Assembly: GCF_018784445.1 (NCBI RefSeq)
Contig: NZ_WQOH01000011.1
Coordinates: forward strand, 59,467 to 123,466
Length of the DNA stretch: 64,000 nucleotides
Direction of reading: 5' to 3'
Source: Gemmiger formicilis
GTDB taxonomy: Bacteria; Bacillota; Clostridia; Oscillospirales; Ruminococcaceae
The notes beneath the pieces were generated by a model. The model ran no database searches. It saw only the letters and a list, made by a program, of their open reading frames with translations, and was not told the DNA's origin. Both the position numbers and the translations under genes were made by a program. Positions 1-7,782 of this stretch are shown in pieces; positions within the stretch are counted from its first letter, which is position 1, and each line of letters starts with the position of its first letter.

Positions 1-942
1 GACGGCCTTGTACAGCTCGCGGCTCTTCTGGCGCAGGCGCTCGGCGCGGTCCTTGGTGGCGTAGTAATCCTCGAGCATTTCGCTGTAACTCGGGTACTGG
101 GTCAGAATCGCCTCGCTGCCGTACTGCTGCGGGACAAAGAAGCTGAACTCCACCGGTTTGGGCGCACCGTCCGCCTGGGGCAGCCGCACCGCCGTCGGCG
201 TGCCGCCGTGGGCGTGCTCGTCCTTCAGTGCATCGATGGCCGCCGCCAGCTTTGCTTTTTCCTCGGCGGTCAAATCACAGGCCAGCGCCGGTGTTTCGCC
301 CAGTGCGCGGCAGACAGCCTCCCGCACGACGACCGGGCCAACGCCCGCCACCGTTTTGCCCAACGCCTGGGCCACCGGCAGATCCTTCTCGCAGGCGGCC
401 GCCACAATAGACGCAGCACTTGCCTCGAGGAAGTCCGGCCGCGCGGGCTTGGGCGGCAGCGTGTAGGCCAGGCCGGGCAGCAGCTGGCGGACCTCGCTGT
501 CGTCAAAGTCCACACGCTTCAGCGCATCGATGATACGGCCATCCTGTACGAGCACGAGGTTGGAGTAACGGCCCATCAGCTCCACGGCCAGCGTGTTGGT
601 GACTAGGTCGCCCATCTCGTTGGTGCAGCGGAAGTCAAAATACACGATGCGGTCGCCCGGCTCGCGGCGCAGCTCGATGAGCCGCCCGCCGGTCAGGTGC
701 TTGCGCAGCAGCATACAGAAACCCGGCGGCGTGAGTGGATTTTCGAAGCTTTCCTTCGTCAGGCAAACGCGGGCCGAACCGCTGCGGGCCGACAGCAGCA
801 GGCGGTGAGTCTCGGTGCGGGTGCGCAGCGTCATCAGCACCTCGTCGCGGGTCGGCTCAAAAATTTTGTCGATCTTCGCGTCGAGCAGGGTCGTTTTCAG
901 TTCACCGGCGACCAGCGCCAGCGTTGCGGCATCTAGTGACAT
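1..942 (-). CDS. rqcH: RqcH / NFACT-family protein, N-terminal part (runs off left edge)
   Basis: RqcH binds stalled 50S-peptidyl-tRNA complexes and directs C-terminal alanine tailing in ribosome quality control. Its older name is fibronectin-binding protein A. The 314 codons present are open to the left edge, so the middle and C-terminal NFACT-R domains lie outside. The NFACT-N domain is recognised by its start (MSLDAATLALVAGEL), the motif PPGFCMLLRKHLTGG at about residues 72-86 and DRI near 97-99. The ATG at 942 has a GGAGG ribosome site about 10 bases upstream. It is the last visible gene of a minus-strand housekeeping run after nif3. The family call is firm; the start is well supported. 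Confidence 0.88.
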   Translation of the reverse strand, partial: MSLDAATLALVAGELKTTLLDAKIDKIFEPTRDEVLMTLRTRTETHRLLLSARSGSARVCLTKESFENPLTPPGFCMLLRKHLTGGRLIELRREPGDRIVYFDFRCTNEMGDLVTNTLAVELMGRYSNLVLVQDGRIIDALKRVDFDDSEVRQLLPGLAYTLPPKPARPDFLEASAASIVAAACEKDLPVAQALGKTVAGVGPVVVREAVCRALGETPALACDLTAEEKAKLAAAIDALKDEHAHGGTPTAVRLPQADGAPKPVEFSFFVPQQYGSEAILTQYPSYSEMLEDYYATKDRAERLRQKSRELYKAV

Positions 943-1078
943 AGGGAGAATCCTCCGAGATACTATAAGGTAAGCGAGAAGAGTGAAAAGAGAAGAGATC
1001 CTGACGCGATGGAAAAGCTGTATGCCGGGCTTTTGCCTCGTCCCGTCTTCCTCCCTCTTCTTTCTTCTCTTTTTTCTA
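943..1078. repeat. Intergenic purine/pyrimidine inverted arms
   Basis: The gap between nif3 and rqcH holds a purine-rich arm (AGAAGAG and AAAAGAGAAGAG runs near 975-997) and a pyrimidine-rich arm (CTCTTCTTTCTTCTC near 1055-1070). They share an 11-base perfect complement and could fold into a long stem around about 60 bases. A similar arrangement lies at 9966-10105. No gene is visible. Confidence 0.4.
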
Positions 1079-1834
1079 CTATAATAAGTAAGAATACGGG
1101 TCTTTGTCGGCCTCGGCGTGGGCGACGGCCAGCTGGGGGAACTGCTTGGCAATGTGGGCGGCCAGCACGTCGGCGACGGCGTGCTCGGTGCCCCAGTGGC
1201 CCGCCACGACCAGGCCGACGCCCTTTTCCTTTGCCAGCAGGGCGATATGGTGCGCAGCCTCGCCGGTGACAAGGCAGTCCGCACCCAGGTCGATGGCCTC
1301 CTGCAAGTAGCTGCCGCCCCCGCCGCTGACCTCAGCCAGGCAGGTAACGGGCTTCTGGCCGTTCACATACTTGACGCCGCTGTGCAGCGTGTCGGCGCAG
1401 AACTTTGCCAGCGCTTCCACAGTGGTTGGCATCGTGGTCCCGATGCGGCCGCAGCCCTCGGCAAAGCTTTCACGCCCTTCGGCGGCAATGCCGAGGATAT
1501 CACAAAGGGTATCGTTGACGCCGCCCGGTGCGGCATCCAGATTCGTGTGCATACAGATGGCAGAGATGCCATTTTTCATCAGCAGCGCGGGTACATCGTC
1601 GGCGTGCAGACTTTTGATGGGGTGGAAGATGACCGGGTGATGGCTGACGATGAGCTGGCAGTCGTTTTCCACAGCCTCCCGCACGACGGCGGGGGTAATG
1701 TCCAGCGTGGTCAGCACCCCGTCCACCGGCGTGCCTGCATCGACGAGCAGTCCGACGTTATCCCAATCCAGCGCCAGTGCGGGCGGCGCGACCGCCTGCA
1801 GCAGGCCCAAAATCTGCTGTACCGTTACTGACAT
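1079..1834 (-). CDS. Nif3-like dinuclear metal centre protein (YqfO family)
   Basis: Member of the Nif3/YqfO family, often mis-named GTP cyclohydrolase I type 2, a hexameric protein with a two-metal site and no settled function. Metal ligands are visible: SHHP at residues 64-67, the MHTNLDAAPGGVND stretch at 95-108, and GHWGTEH near the C-terminus. At 251 residues it is the short form without the PII-like insertion of Bacillus YqfO. The ATG at 1834 follows a GGAGG site. It lies downstream of trmK, the same order as yqfN-yqfO in Bacillus, which supports both calls. A palindromic repeat separates it from trmK. Confidence 0.9.
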   Translation of the reverse strand: MSVTVQQILGLLQAVAPPALALDWDNVGLLVDAGTPVDGVLTTLDITPAVVREAVENDCQLIVSHHPVIFHPIKSLHADDVPALLMKNGISAICMHTNLDAAPGGVNDTLCDILGIAAEGRESFAEGCGRIGTTMPTTVEALAKFCADTLHSGVKYVNGQKPVTCLAEVSGGGGSYLQEAIDLGADCLVTGEAAHHIALLAKEKGVGLVVAGHWGTEHAVADVLAAHIAKQFPQLAVAHAEADKDPYSYLL

Positions 1835-1876
1835 GATAATTCCTCCAAAAAGTTTGTATGCGGGGCAACACCCTGC

Positions 1877-1938
1877 GGGCGCATATGGAATGCGCCCCTA
1901 CAAGTGGAGCCCGTAGGGGCGGATTCCATATCCGCCCG
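1877..1938. repeat. Palindromic intergenic repeat, family A copy 1
   Basis: Two facing arms, GGGCGCATATGGAATGCGCC followed by CCTAC, and GTAGGGGCGG followed by ATTCCATATCCGCCCG, each internally palindromic and complementary to each other. Near-identical arms occur at 25192-25270, with related forms at 18819-18845, 19867-19953 and 26372-26405. This is a dispersed REP-like family. Confidence 0.75.
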
Positions 1939-1945
1939 TGAATGT

Positions 1946-2620
1946 TCACCCTGCCGCCAGCCTGTCCAATTCCGCGATAAGCGCCCCCACCGCGTCCTTT
2001 TCTGCGCCGTCCGGCAGGCCGAGGCGGTACTTTTTCAGCTTCGCGTTCTGCACGGCGTAATAGTCCGCGCAGCCGGGCTGCCCCTGTGTCAGACCGGTCA
2101 GGCAGTACAGCCCATCCGGTTCGCGGGCATCGCCCGTGTACTGCGCGTTCATCACGGCGTACCACCGCCCCGCCGCCTGACAGAGCGTTTCGCCCCGCAG
2201 GGCAAAACCGCGCCGGGCCAGCCACCGCCGCAAGATGCTGTGCTTGGTGGCTGGCACCAGCACCAGATTGTACCGTGCATCAAACACCCAGGGAGCGGCC
2301 TCCAATATTTCTATGATCGTCTCCGCGCCCATGCCTGCGATGATGATGTCCTCGGCCTCGCCGGGGGCCAGCACTGCCAGCCCGCTGCCCAGGCGGAACT
2401 GCACCTTGTCCCCATAGGGGGCACAGGTCACGCGGGCTTTTTCCAGCGGGCCGGGGCGCAGGTCACAAGCCAAAACAAGCGGGCAGCGACCGCTGCCCGC
2501 CAGTGCGGCGCTTAATTTGCCGTGGTCACAGCCGATATCCGCTGCCACGCGCCCCGCCCGTACAAAGGCATAGGCGGCGGCCAAGCGGGCATCCAGCTGG
2601 GGTACCTTACAGGTGTGCAA
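1946..2620 (-). CDS. trmK: tRNA (adenine(22)-N(1))-methyltransferase TrmK
   Basis: TrmK methylates N1 of adenine 22 in tRNA using S-adenosylmethionine. The Rossmann SAM-binding motif is ADIGCDHGKL at about residues 27-36, followed by an acidic ACDLRPGP second strand and the family motif IIIAGMGAETI near residue 93. Length 224 is usual. The chosen start is TTG at 2620, inside the end of the upstream DUF1858 gene (14-base overlap). No good Shine-Dalgarno precedes it, so translation is probably coupled. The start is the weakest part of the call. Neighbour order trmK-nif3 matches Bacillus. Confidence 0.88.
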   Translation of the reverse strand: MHTCKVPQLDARLAAAYAFVRAGRVAADIGCDHGKLSAALAGSGRCPLVLACDLRPGPLEKARVTCAPYGDKVQFRLGSGLAVLAPGEAEDIIIAGMGAETIIEILEAAPWVFDARYNLVLVPATKHSILRRWLARRGFALRGETLCQAAGRWYAVMNAQYTGDAREPDGLYCLTGLTQGQPGCADYYAVQNAKLKKYRLGLPDGAEKDAVGALIAELDRLAAG

Positions 2621-2813
2621 AGTAGTCGTTCAGCTCGGCGACGAGCTCGTCGGGATCAACACCGTGGACAGCGCAGGCTTCCTCAACGGTCTCACCGTGG
2701 GAGGCCATGCAGCCCAGGCAGTGCATACCGGTGGCCAGGAAGATGGGCACGCAGCCCTGGGTGGGGTCGTTGTTCAGGATCTCGGCGATGATGGTATTCT
2801 TGGTAATGGTCAT
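2607..2813 (-). CDS. DUF1858 domain protein (CxxC redox small protein)
   Basis: A 68-residue protein of the DUF1858 / hybrid-cluster-associated disulfide family. It carries the CLGC pair at residues 33-36 with the typical GMHCLGCMASHGETVEEAC pattern. Members are thought to act as small redox or metal-binding proteins; the role here is unknown. The ATG at 2813 has an AAAGGAGAA ribosome site. Its 3' end overlaps the start of trmK by 14 bases, so the two are co-transcribed. Confidence 0.85.
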   Translation of the reverse strand: MTITKNTIIAEILNNDPTQGCVPIFLATGMHCLGCMASHGETVEEACAVHGVDPDELVAELNDYFAHL

Positions 2814-2843
2814 GAGAGTGTTCTCCTTTTAGAATGGTTTGAT

Positions 2844-5093
2844 TTATGAAACCGGCTGCCAGCTGGCGTACAGGCCAAAGCCTTGCAGCAGGGTCAACAG
2901 AGTGCAGGCGGTAACGGCCAGCGCCGCCCCGCGGGAAGTATCGTGCCGCAGCGTAATGTTGCGGCCGCATTTGCAGAGCACCAGCACCAACGGCAGGATG
3001 GGCAGCCAGTAGCGGCCCTGCAAGCCAAAAAGCGTTTGGTAGTTGATGGGCGTCCAGTTCAGCGCCACGACGAGCGACGACGCCACGACGCAGAGGATGA
3101 TGCCCACCACGCCGATCTTGGTGCGGCGGCCCAAGGGGGCGTCCGTCCCCTGCACCGGCAGCGCCGCTGCCAGCAGCGCCAGCACCAGGCCGACGCCCAG
3201 CAGCCAGCTGACATCGATGCGGTAGACGATCGGCTCACCCAGCGTCGTGCCCAGGATACCCTGCAGCCAGAGTGCCCCCTGCTCAGGGATCGTGCGCAGC
3301 AAGAGCTTCGTCGTGGCGGGCAGGTTGCGGCAGATATAGCCCAGCGAGAAGGTCCAGATGGAATCGCCGTTGGGGTTGGTCATCAGCAGCTGGTCAGGTT
3401 CCAGCCCGCCGCCCATGCGGGAAAGGGCAAGCACCCCACCGACGACAGCCAGCACCACCGCGCAGCCCAGGCCGCAGCGGAAGAGGCACAGCTTTTTCGG
3501 GTCGGTGTGTACTTTGTCATACAGCCAAAGCACCAGCCCGACCGCAGCGGCCAGCGCCGCGACGCCGACGACGAGCATCGCAAGGCTTATATCGCGGGCA
3601 GCGTAGACCAGTTCGCCCAAGTTGGCGGAGATCCACAGGCAACCCGCCAGTATGAGGGCGGCCTCCTGGATCAGCCGCCCGGAGCGCACCCTCGCCCCGA
3701 ACGGCCCTTTGACAAATTCCGTCGAACCCACGAGATTTTCCACCGGGATAAGGAAGCAGAGCAGCACGACCGGCAGATAAATTGCCTTGGCCGGGCCGAC
3801 CGCCCCGCCGAGCGCAATGAGCAGGATTTTTTCCCACCACACAGCCCGCTTCCGGCGCAGCCGCAGGCAGAGCGCCATGTAGCAGAACACCATGCCCAGC
3901 ACCGACGCATCGGGCGAAAGGCTGGCCGCTAATTGCAGCGGCATCGGCAGCAGCGTCACGCAGGCCAGCAGCCCGCGCACCCCCGCCGGGGCCAGCGCCA
4001 CGGCCAGTACAGCCAGCGTCAGATAGAAAACAAGGTTGAAGATACGGGCCTGGCGCAGCATGACGTAGAAGCTCGCCCCGCTGCTGCGGGCCAGCCGCAG
4101 GCCCAGCGCCTGGGGCAGGTAGTTACCACTCCCTTGCCCGGCCTTGGCCGTGCTGGCGGCGGTCAGTTCATCGGGGCCGCCCGGCTCCTGTTCGATGGCC
4201 AGCGCCTCGGCCTTGTAGGCGAGAATGCCGATCTCGCCGGTGCGGGTGCCAAAGTAGGGCGCGTCACACTCGCGGACCAGCAGATTGCCGTCGGCATCGG
4301 CGGGCTGTTCACCACCCAGGCGGCTGGCAAGCTCATAGGCGGCGGCCAGGTGGGTGTATTCATCGGGGGCGACCAGCGCGGGCGTGACCCGCACAAACGC
4401 CAGCCCGCAAAGCAGGCCCGCCACCGCGACCGTGACAGCCAGCGGCAGCTGCAAACCCGCCAACAGCACGGCGGCAAAGGCGCCCCCCGCCAGCAGCGGG
4501 GCCAGCTCGTTGGCCAACCGCGTCGGCCAGCTGCCGGAGTAATCGGTCATATATTGCAGCGCCAGCGTGGCGTTCTGGCTTTTGCCGTCGGCGGTCAGCG
4601 GCAGGTCCTTCACCGCCGTCTCGCTGGCCCAGAGGCCCAGCGGGCCTTCCCACTCCACGGCGTTATAAATGTGCAGGTAGACCGTCTCGGCCTGCTCCGC
4701 CGTGTAGGGGGCACCGAAGGAAAACCCGGTAAAGTTATCGTCAAACACGTTGGCATAATTGCCCGCAGCCTGGCGCAGCTCATTCCCGGCGGCATCGCAC
4801 AGATCGACCATGACCATGCCCGCGCGGTAGAGCTGCCCGTGGGTGCTGAACCGCAGCCGCACGCCGTAGAGCGGCTCCCCGGCTTGCAGGGGAATGGCCT
4901 GGTCAAATCCTTCCTCGGGCAGGTCGATGACCTGGGTGTAGTCATCGTTGACGATCTCATAGACCGGCTGGTTGCCGACCCGCAGCTGCAGGTCGTACCC
5001 GACCCAGCGGCAGAGCAGCCAGACCGCAGCCGCCGCCAGCACTGCAGCCGCGATACTGCCGACGACGCGGCGCAGGGAGAGTTGTTTTTTCAT
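2844..5093 (-). CDS. DUF2142 polytopic membrane protein
   Basis: A 749-residue membrane protein with about a dozen hydrophobic segments. An N-terminal anchor (about residues 10-28) is followed by an extracytoplasmic beta-rich region and then a polytopic half. The APDEYTHLAAAYELA motif near residue 255 is the conserved acidic PDE(x)H loop of DUF2142, a family related to GT-C glycosyltransferases using lipid-linked sugars. The ATG at 5093 was preferred because the MKKQ start directly precedes the first membrane segment; upstream in-frame codons look non-coding. It follows the next membrane gene by 72 bases. Substrate unknown. Confidence 0.78.
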   Translation of the reverse strand: MKKQLSLRRVVGSIAAAVLAAAAVWLLCRWVGYDLQLRVGNQPVYEIVNDDYTQVIDLPEEGFDQAIPLQAGEPLYGVRLRFSTHGQLYRAGMVMVDLCDAAGNELRQAAGNYANVFDDNFTGFSFGAPYTAEQAETVYLHIYNAVEWEGPLGLWASETAVKDLPLTADGKSQNATLALQYMTDYSGSWPTRLANELAPLLAGGAFAAVLLAGLQLPLAVTVAVAGLLCGLAFVRVTPALVAPDEYTHLAAAYELASRLGGEQPADADGNLLVRECDAPYFGTRTGEIGILAYKAEALAIEQEPGGPDELTAASTAKAGQGSGNYLPQALGLRLARSSGASFYVMLRQARIFNLVFYLTLAVLAVALAPAGVRGLLACVTLLPMPLQLAASLSPDASVLGMVFCYMALCLRLRRKRAVWWEKILLIALGGAVGPAKAIYLPVVLLCFLIPVENLVGSTEFVKGPFGARVRSGRLIQEAALILAGCLWISANLGELVYAARDISLAMLVVGVAALAAAVGLVLWLYDKVHTDPKKLCLFRCGLGCAVVLAVVGGVLALSRMGGGLEPDQLLMTNPNGDSIWTFSLGYICRNLPATTKLLLRTIPEQGALWLQGILGTTLGEPIVYRIDVSWLLGVGLVLALLAAALPVQGTDAPLGRRTKIGVVGIILCVVASSLVVALNWTPINYQTLFGLQGRYWLPILPLVLVLCKCGRNITLRHDTSRGAALAVTACTLLTLLQGFGLYASWQPVS

Positions 5094-5165
5094 AAGCACA
5101 ATGCCTTTCTGGCAGGATGTACAGGAATCAGTGTTATTATACAGCATATAGGCCAAAAACGCAAA

Positions 5166-6584
5166 TCACCGCTGCAGCTGATAGAGATACCAGGTCACTT
5201 CACCCTCGCCGCCGTTGTAGCTGCACTGGTCGATGACCTTGTACTGCGGGAAATCGCCGCCCAAATCACCGGTCAGCGCGGCGGCATAGCCAACTGCGCT
5301 GTTCACCAGCACGGCCTGCTGGTCAACCCACTGGTCGTCCAGCGGCATATTCGTCACGCAGAAATACTTGCAGGGCGGAAGCACCCCCGCCGTCGTGTAA
5401 AAGCCGCCGTCCAGCGTGCCGTAGTTGAGCAGCGATGCACCGTTGATTTTCGCAGCAAAGCGAGTCTGGGGCATCGTATCGGCATCACGGAACCGCAAGG
5501 CGCGGTTGGGGCTGAAGGCAAAGCACCAGGCCGCCCCCGCTGCCAGCCACAGAAGGCCGCAATTTCTGCGCGCGCCCCAAAGCGCCGCCAGCGGCACGAT
5601 GCCCAACGGCGCGAACACGGCCAGCACAAGGCCGTAGTAGACGAGGTAGCCGCCCATCAGGCTTGTAAGCGCCAGCCCCGCAGCCAGTGCGGCCACGGCC
5701 GCCGCCGCGCTGAGCTTGCGCGCCGCTGCGGCCCAGATCAAAAACATTGTCAGCAGCACCGCCGCAGGCAGGGCGTCCCGCACAGTCCACCAAAGGTGCT
5801 GGGCCAAAGCCAGTGCCCCACCGCCCTCTCCTTTATAAAGGAAGAGGTTATCATAAAAGTAGCAGGTGAACCAGTCCCCCAGCGCACTGTTTACGCCGAA
5901 GTAGATGACCCACGGCAGGGTCGCCAGCGCCATGCCGCCGAGGTAGGCGGCCACGCTTTTGCCCAGCTGTGCCGCCCGCCCGCGCCACAGGTAGACGACG
6001 GCCAGCACCACCACCCAGGCGAGGTAGAACCCCAGCACCGTATACTTGAGCCAGAGGGCACATCCGGCCAGAAAACCGTGCAGCGCCACGGTGCGTAGCG
6101 GCATCGGGTGGGTGTCCTGCAGCGTTTTCACCGCACCGTACAGCGCAAACGCCAGAAACGGCAGCAGCAGTTCCTCGGCGCTGCCGCCGTGGGCAAAGGC
6201 CCGGCTGGCGGCAATGCCCGCTGCGGGCAGCACGGCCCAAGCCGGGTGCAGTGCCCGCCCGGCCAGCAGTTCCGCTGTGCGCAGACCGCAGTGCAAAAAA
6301 AACGCAAAAGCGATGATTTCCACCACCAGCACCCCGGTGAAGCCGGTATAGTCTATCAGCGATGCAAGACCGTACAAGAAGTACAGCACCGGGCCTTTGT
6401 GGTCGAACACATCCCGATAAAGCACCTTGCCGCGGAACATCGACTTGCCCATCGTGAAGAAGATGTTCGCGTCCATCCAGTCGTTGAGGACGTAGAGCGG
6501 CGAGGATTTGCTGCACAGCACCAGGGCAATGGCTGCGATACCCACCAGCCACGCCGTGCGCCGTGCGTTTTGTTTTGTAAGCAT
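5166..6584 (-). CDS. Polytopic membrane protein, GT-C/PMT-like
   Basis: A 472-residue membrane protein with roughly ten hydrophobic segments and an extracytoplasmic C-terminal tail. The first periplasmic loop contains LNDWMDANIFFTMGKSM and YRDVFDHKGPVLYFLYG. This resembles the acidic D..H..P loop of dolichol-phosphate-mannose-type GT-C enzymes (GT39/ArnT). ATG 6584 has AAGGG nine bases upstream. It lies just upstream of the DUF2142 gene in the same direction, so both may modify surface glycans or lipids. No substrate can be inferred. Confidence 0.68.
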   Translation of the reverse strand: MLTKQNARRTAWLVGIAAIALVLCSKSSPLYVLNDWMDANIFFTMGKSMFRGKVLYRDVFDHKGPVLYFLYGLASLIDYTGFTGVLVVEIIAFAFFLHCGLRTAELLAGRALHPAWAVLPAAGIAASRAFAHGGSAEELLLPFLAFALYGAVKTLQDTHPMPLRTVALHGFLAGCALWLKYTVLGFYLAWVVVLAVVYLWRGRAAQLGKSVAAYLGGMALATLPWVIYFGVNSALGDWFTCYFYDNLFLYKGEGGGALALAQHLWWTVRDALPAAVLLTMFLIWAAAARKLSAAAAVAALAAGLALTSLMGGYLVYYGLVLAVFAPLGIVPLAALWGARRNCGLLWLAAGAAWCFAFSPNRALRFRDADTMPQTRFAAKINGASLLNYGTLDGGFYTTAGVLPPCKYFCVTNMPLDDQWVDQQAVLVNSAVGYAAALTGDLGGDFPQYKVIDQCSYNGGEGEVTWYLYQLQR

Positions 6585-6607
6585 AGGCAGACCCTTAACA
6601 ACAAACC

Positions 6608-6634
6608 ACGCCCCGGCGGTAAGGCCGGGGCGCG
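6608..6634 (-). terminator. Hairpin after the zinc-ribbon gene
   Basis: Read on the minus strand, a GCCCCGGC stem with a six-base loop is followed by GTGGTTTGTTGTT. It sits between the zinc-ribbon gene and the next membrane gene. Confidence 0.55.
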
Positions 6635-6671
6635 GAATGGAACAATTCAACTATTTACACAAGCGCGTAAA

Positions 6672-6950
6672 TCAGCCGTTCTCCTTCATCTTAGCGAAGC
6701 ACTCGCTGCAGTAGACCGGGCGGTCCTCACGAGGCTGGAAGGGAACCTTGCAGGCCTTGCCACAGCTGGCGCAGGTTGCGTCGAACATCTGGCGCTCACC
6801 GCGGGTTGCGTTCTTGCGGGCATCGCGGCAGGGCTTGCAGCGCTGGGGCTGGTTCTCAAAACCACGGCTGGCGTAGAACTCCTGCTCGCCGGCGGTCCAA
6901 ACGAACTCCTTGCCGCAATCCTTGCATACCAAAGTCTTGTCTTCGAACAT
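6672..6950 (-). CDS. Double zinc-ribbon protein
   Basis: A 92-residue protein with two CxxC...CxxC zinc ribbons: Cys9/12 with Cys38/41, and Cys60/63 with Cys81/84. The N-terminal ribbon matches the probable zinc-ribbon family often annotated zf-trcl/Tbcl, which has CKDCGKEFVWTAGEQEFYASRGF-type spacing. Function is unknown, perhaps nucleic-acid or protein contact. ATG 6950 is preceded by GAGGAGAT. Basic patches (RDARKNATRGER) between the ribbons fit RNA or DNA binding. Confidence 0.82.
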   Translation of the reverse strand: MFEDKTLVCKDCGKEFVWTAGEQEFYASRGFENQPQRCKPCRDARKNATRGERQMFDATCASCGKACKVPFQPREDRPVYCSECFAKMKENG

Positions 6951-7088
6951 AGTGGGTATCTCCTCTGTGTTTATTTTGCCCGCGGAAGAATCTAAAACAA
7001 CGCATATGGAATGGACCAACTGAACTGATTTTAGGCGCTACTGGGGGCAGATTGATATATGATGCAGGCAAATCACCTGAATCCAAAG

Positions 7089-7655
7089 TTAGGGGCCGCC
7101 GCGCAGCTTGCGGCGGGCGCGGGCCAGGGCATTGGCCACATTTTTGGCGGGCAGGCCCAATTCCTGCGCGGTCTGCGCGGGGGTCTTGCCCTCCAGCCCG
7201 GCCATGATAACGCGGCGTTCCAGCACGGAAAGTTCCGTCTGCATCCGGCGCATCGTGTCGGCATATTGTTCGCCGGAAATCGCGATTTCTTCAGGACCCG
7301 GGCGGGTGTCGGTGCTTTCCTCGGCGTCGGGCAGGGGCACGCTGTAATTCAGCGGCGCGTGCTTTTTGCGCAGCGCGGCTTTGCGGGCGTCCTGCTGGGC
7401 GTGGCGGATGCTGGCTGCCGCATAGGCGGTGAAAGTCTCGCCGCTGGCAGCATCGAACCCGCGCACTGCGTGGAACAGGCCGATCAGCCCTTCCTGTACG
7501 GCATCCTCAAAGTCAAGCCCCGGGGCGGTGCAGGCCGCCGCGCCGCTGCGGATGGCCGGCATCATGCGGGCAATCAGCGCAGCAAGCGCATTTTCGTCCC
7601 CCTGCTGTGCGCGCACAGGCAGGTCTTGCTCGATCGTGGTCTTGGGCAGCGGCAT
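7089..7655 (-). CDS. Sigma-70 family RNA polymerase sigma factor
   Basis: 188 residues with region 2 (DFEDAVQEGLIGLFHAVRGFD at about residues 48-68, the core-binding and -10 recognition helix) and a region 4 helix-turn-helix (RRVIMAGLEGKTPAQTAQELGLPAKNVANALARARRKL, about 146-184). Its size and layout resemble the SigH-like and small alternative sigma factors of Firmicutes. No anti-sigma gene is adjacent. It could also be a degenerate developmental sigma; the regulon cannot be inferred. It sits between mreB and the zinc-ribbon gene, all on the minus strand. Confidence 0.85.
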   Translation of the reverse strand: MPLPKTTIEQDLPVRAQQGDENALAALIARMMPAIRSGAAACTAPGLDFEDAVQEGLIGLFHAVRGFDAASGETFTAYAAASIRHAQQDARKAALRKKHAPLNYSVPLPDAEESTDTRPGPEEIAISGEQYADTMRRMQTELSVLERRVIMAGLEGKTPAQTAQELGLPAKNVANALARARRKLRGGP

Positions 7656-7752
7656 GGACTTTTCCTCCGGGAAGATGCGAACAATTTAATAATAGCGGGA
7701 AACTGCGCATTTGTCAATGTTTTTTTCGTCGGTTCGGCAGGAAAAAGGAAAG

Positions 7753-7774
7753 GCTTCTCCCCTGGGGAGAAGGC
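7753..7774 (-). terminator. Terminator after mreB
   Basis: On the minus strand a CTTCTCCCC/GGGGAGAAG hairpin begins about ten bases after the mreB stop and is followed by CCTTTCCTTTTTCC. Confidence 0.6.
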
Positions 7775-7782
7775 TGGAGATT

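Noticed and set aside
3933..6098. A 721-codon plus-strand frame opposite the two membrane proteins
   Set aside because: Rich in Gln, Arg, His and Gly as expected for antisense of Leu/Ala-rich membrane genes; no family match and it spans two genes.
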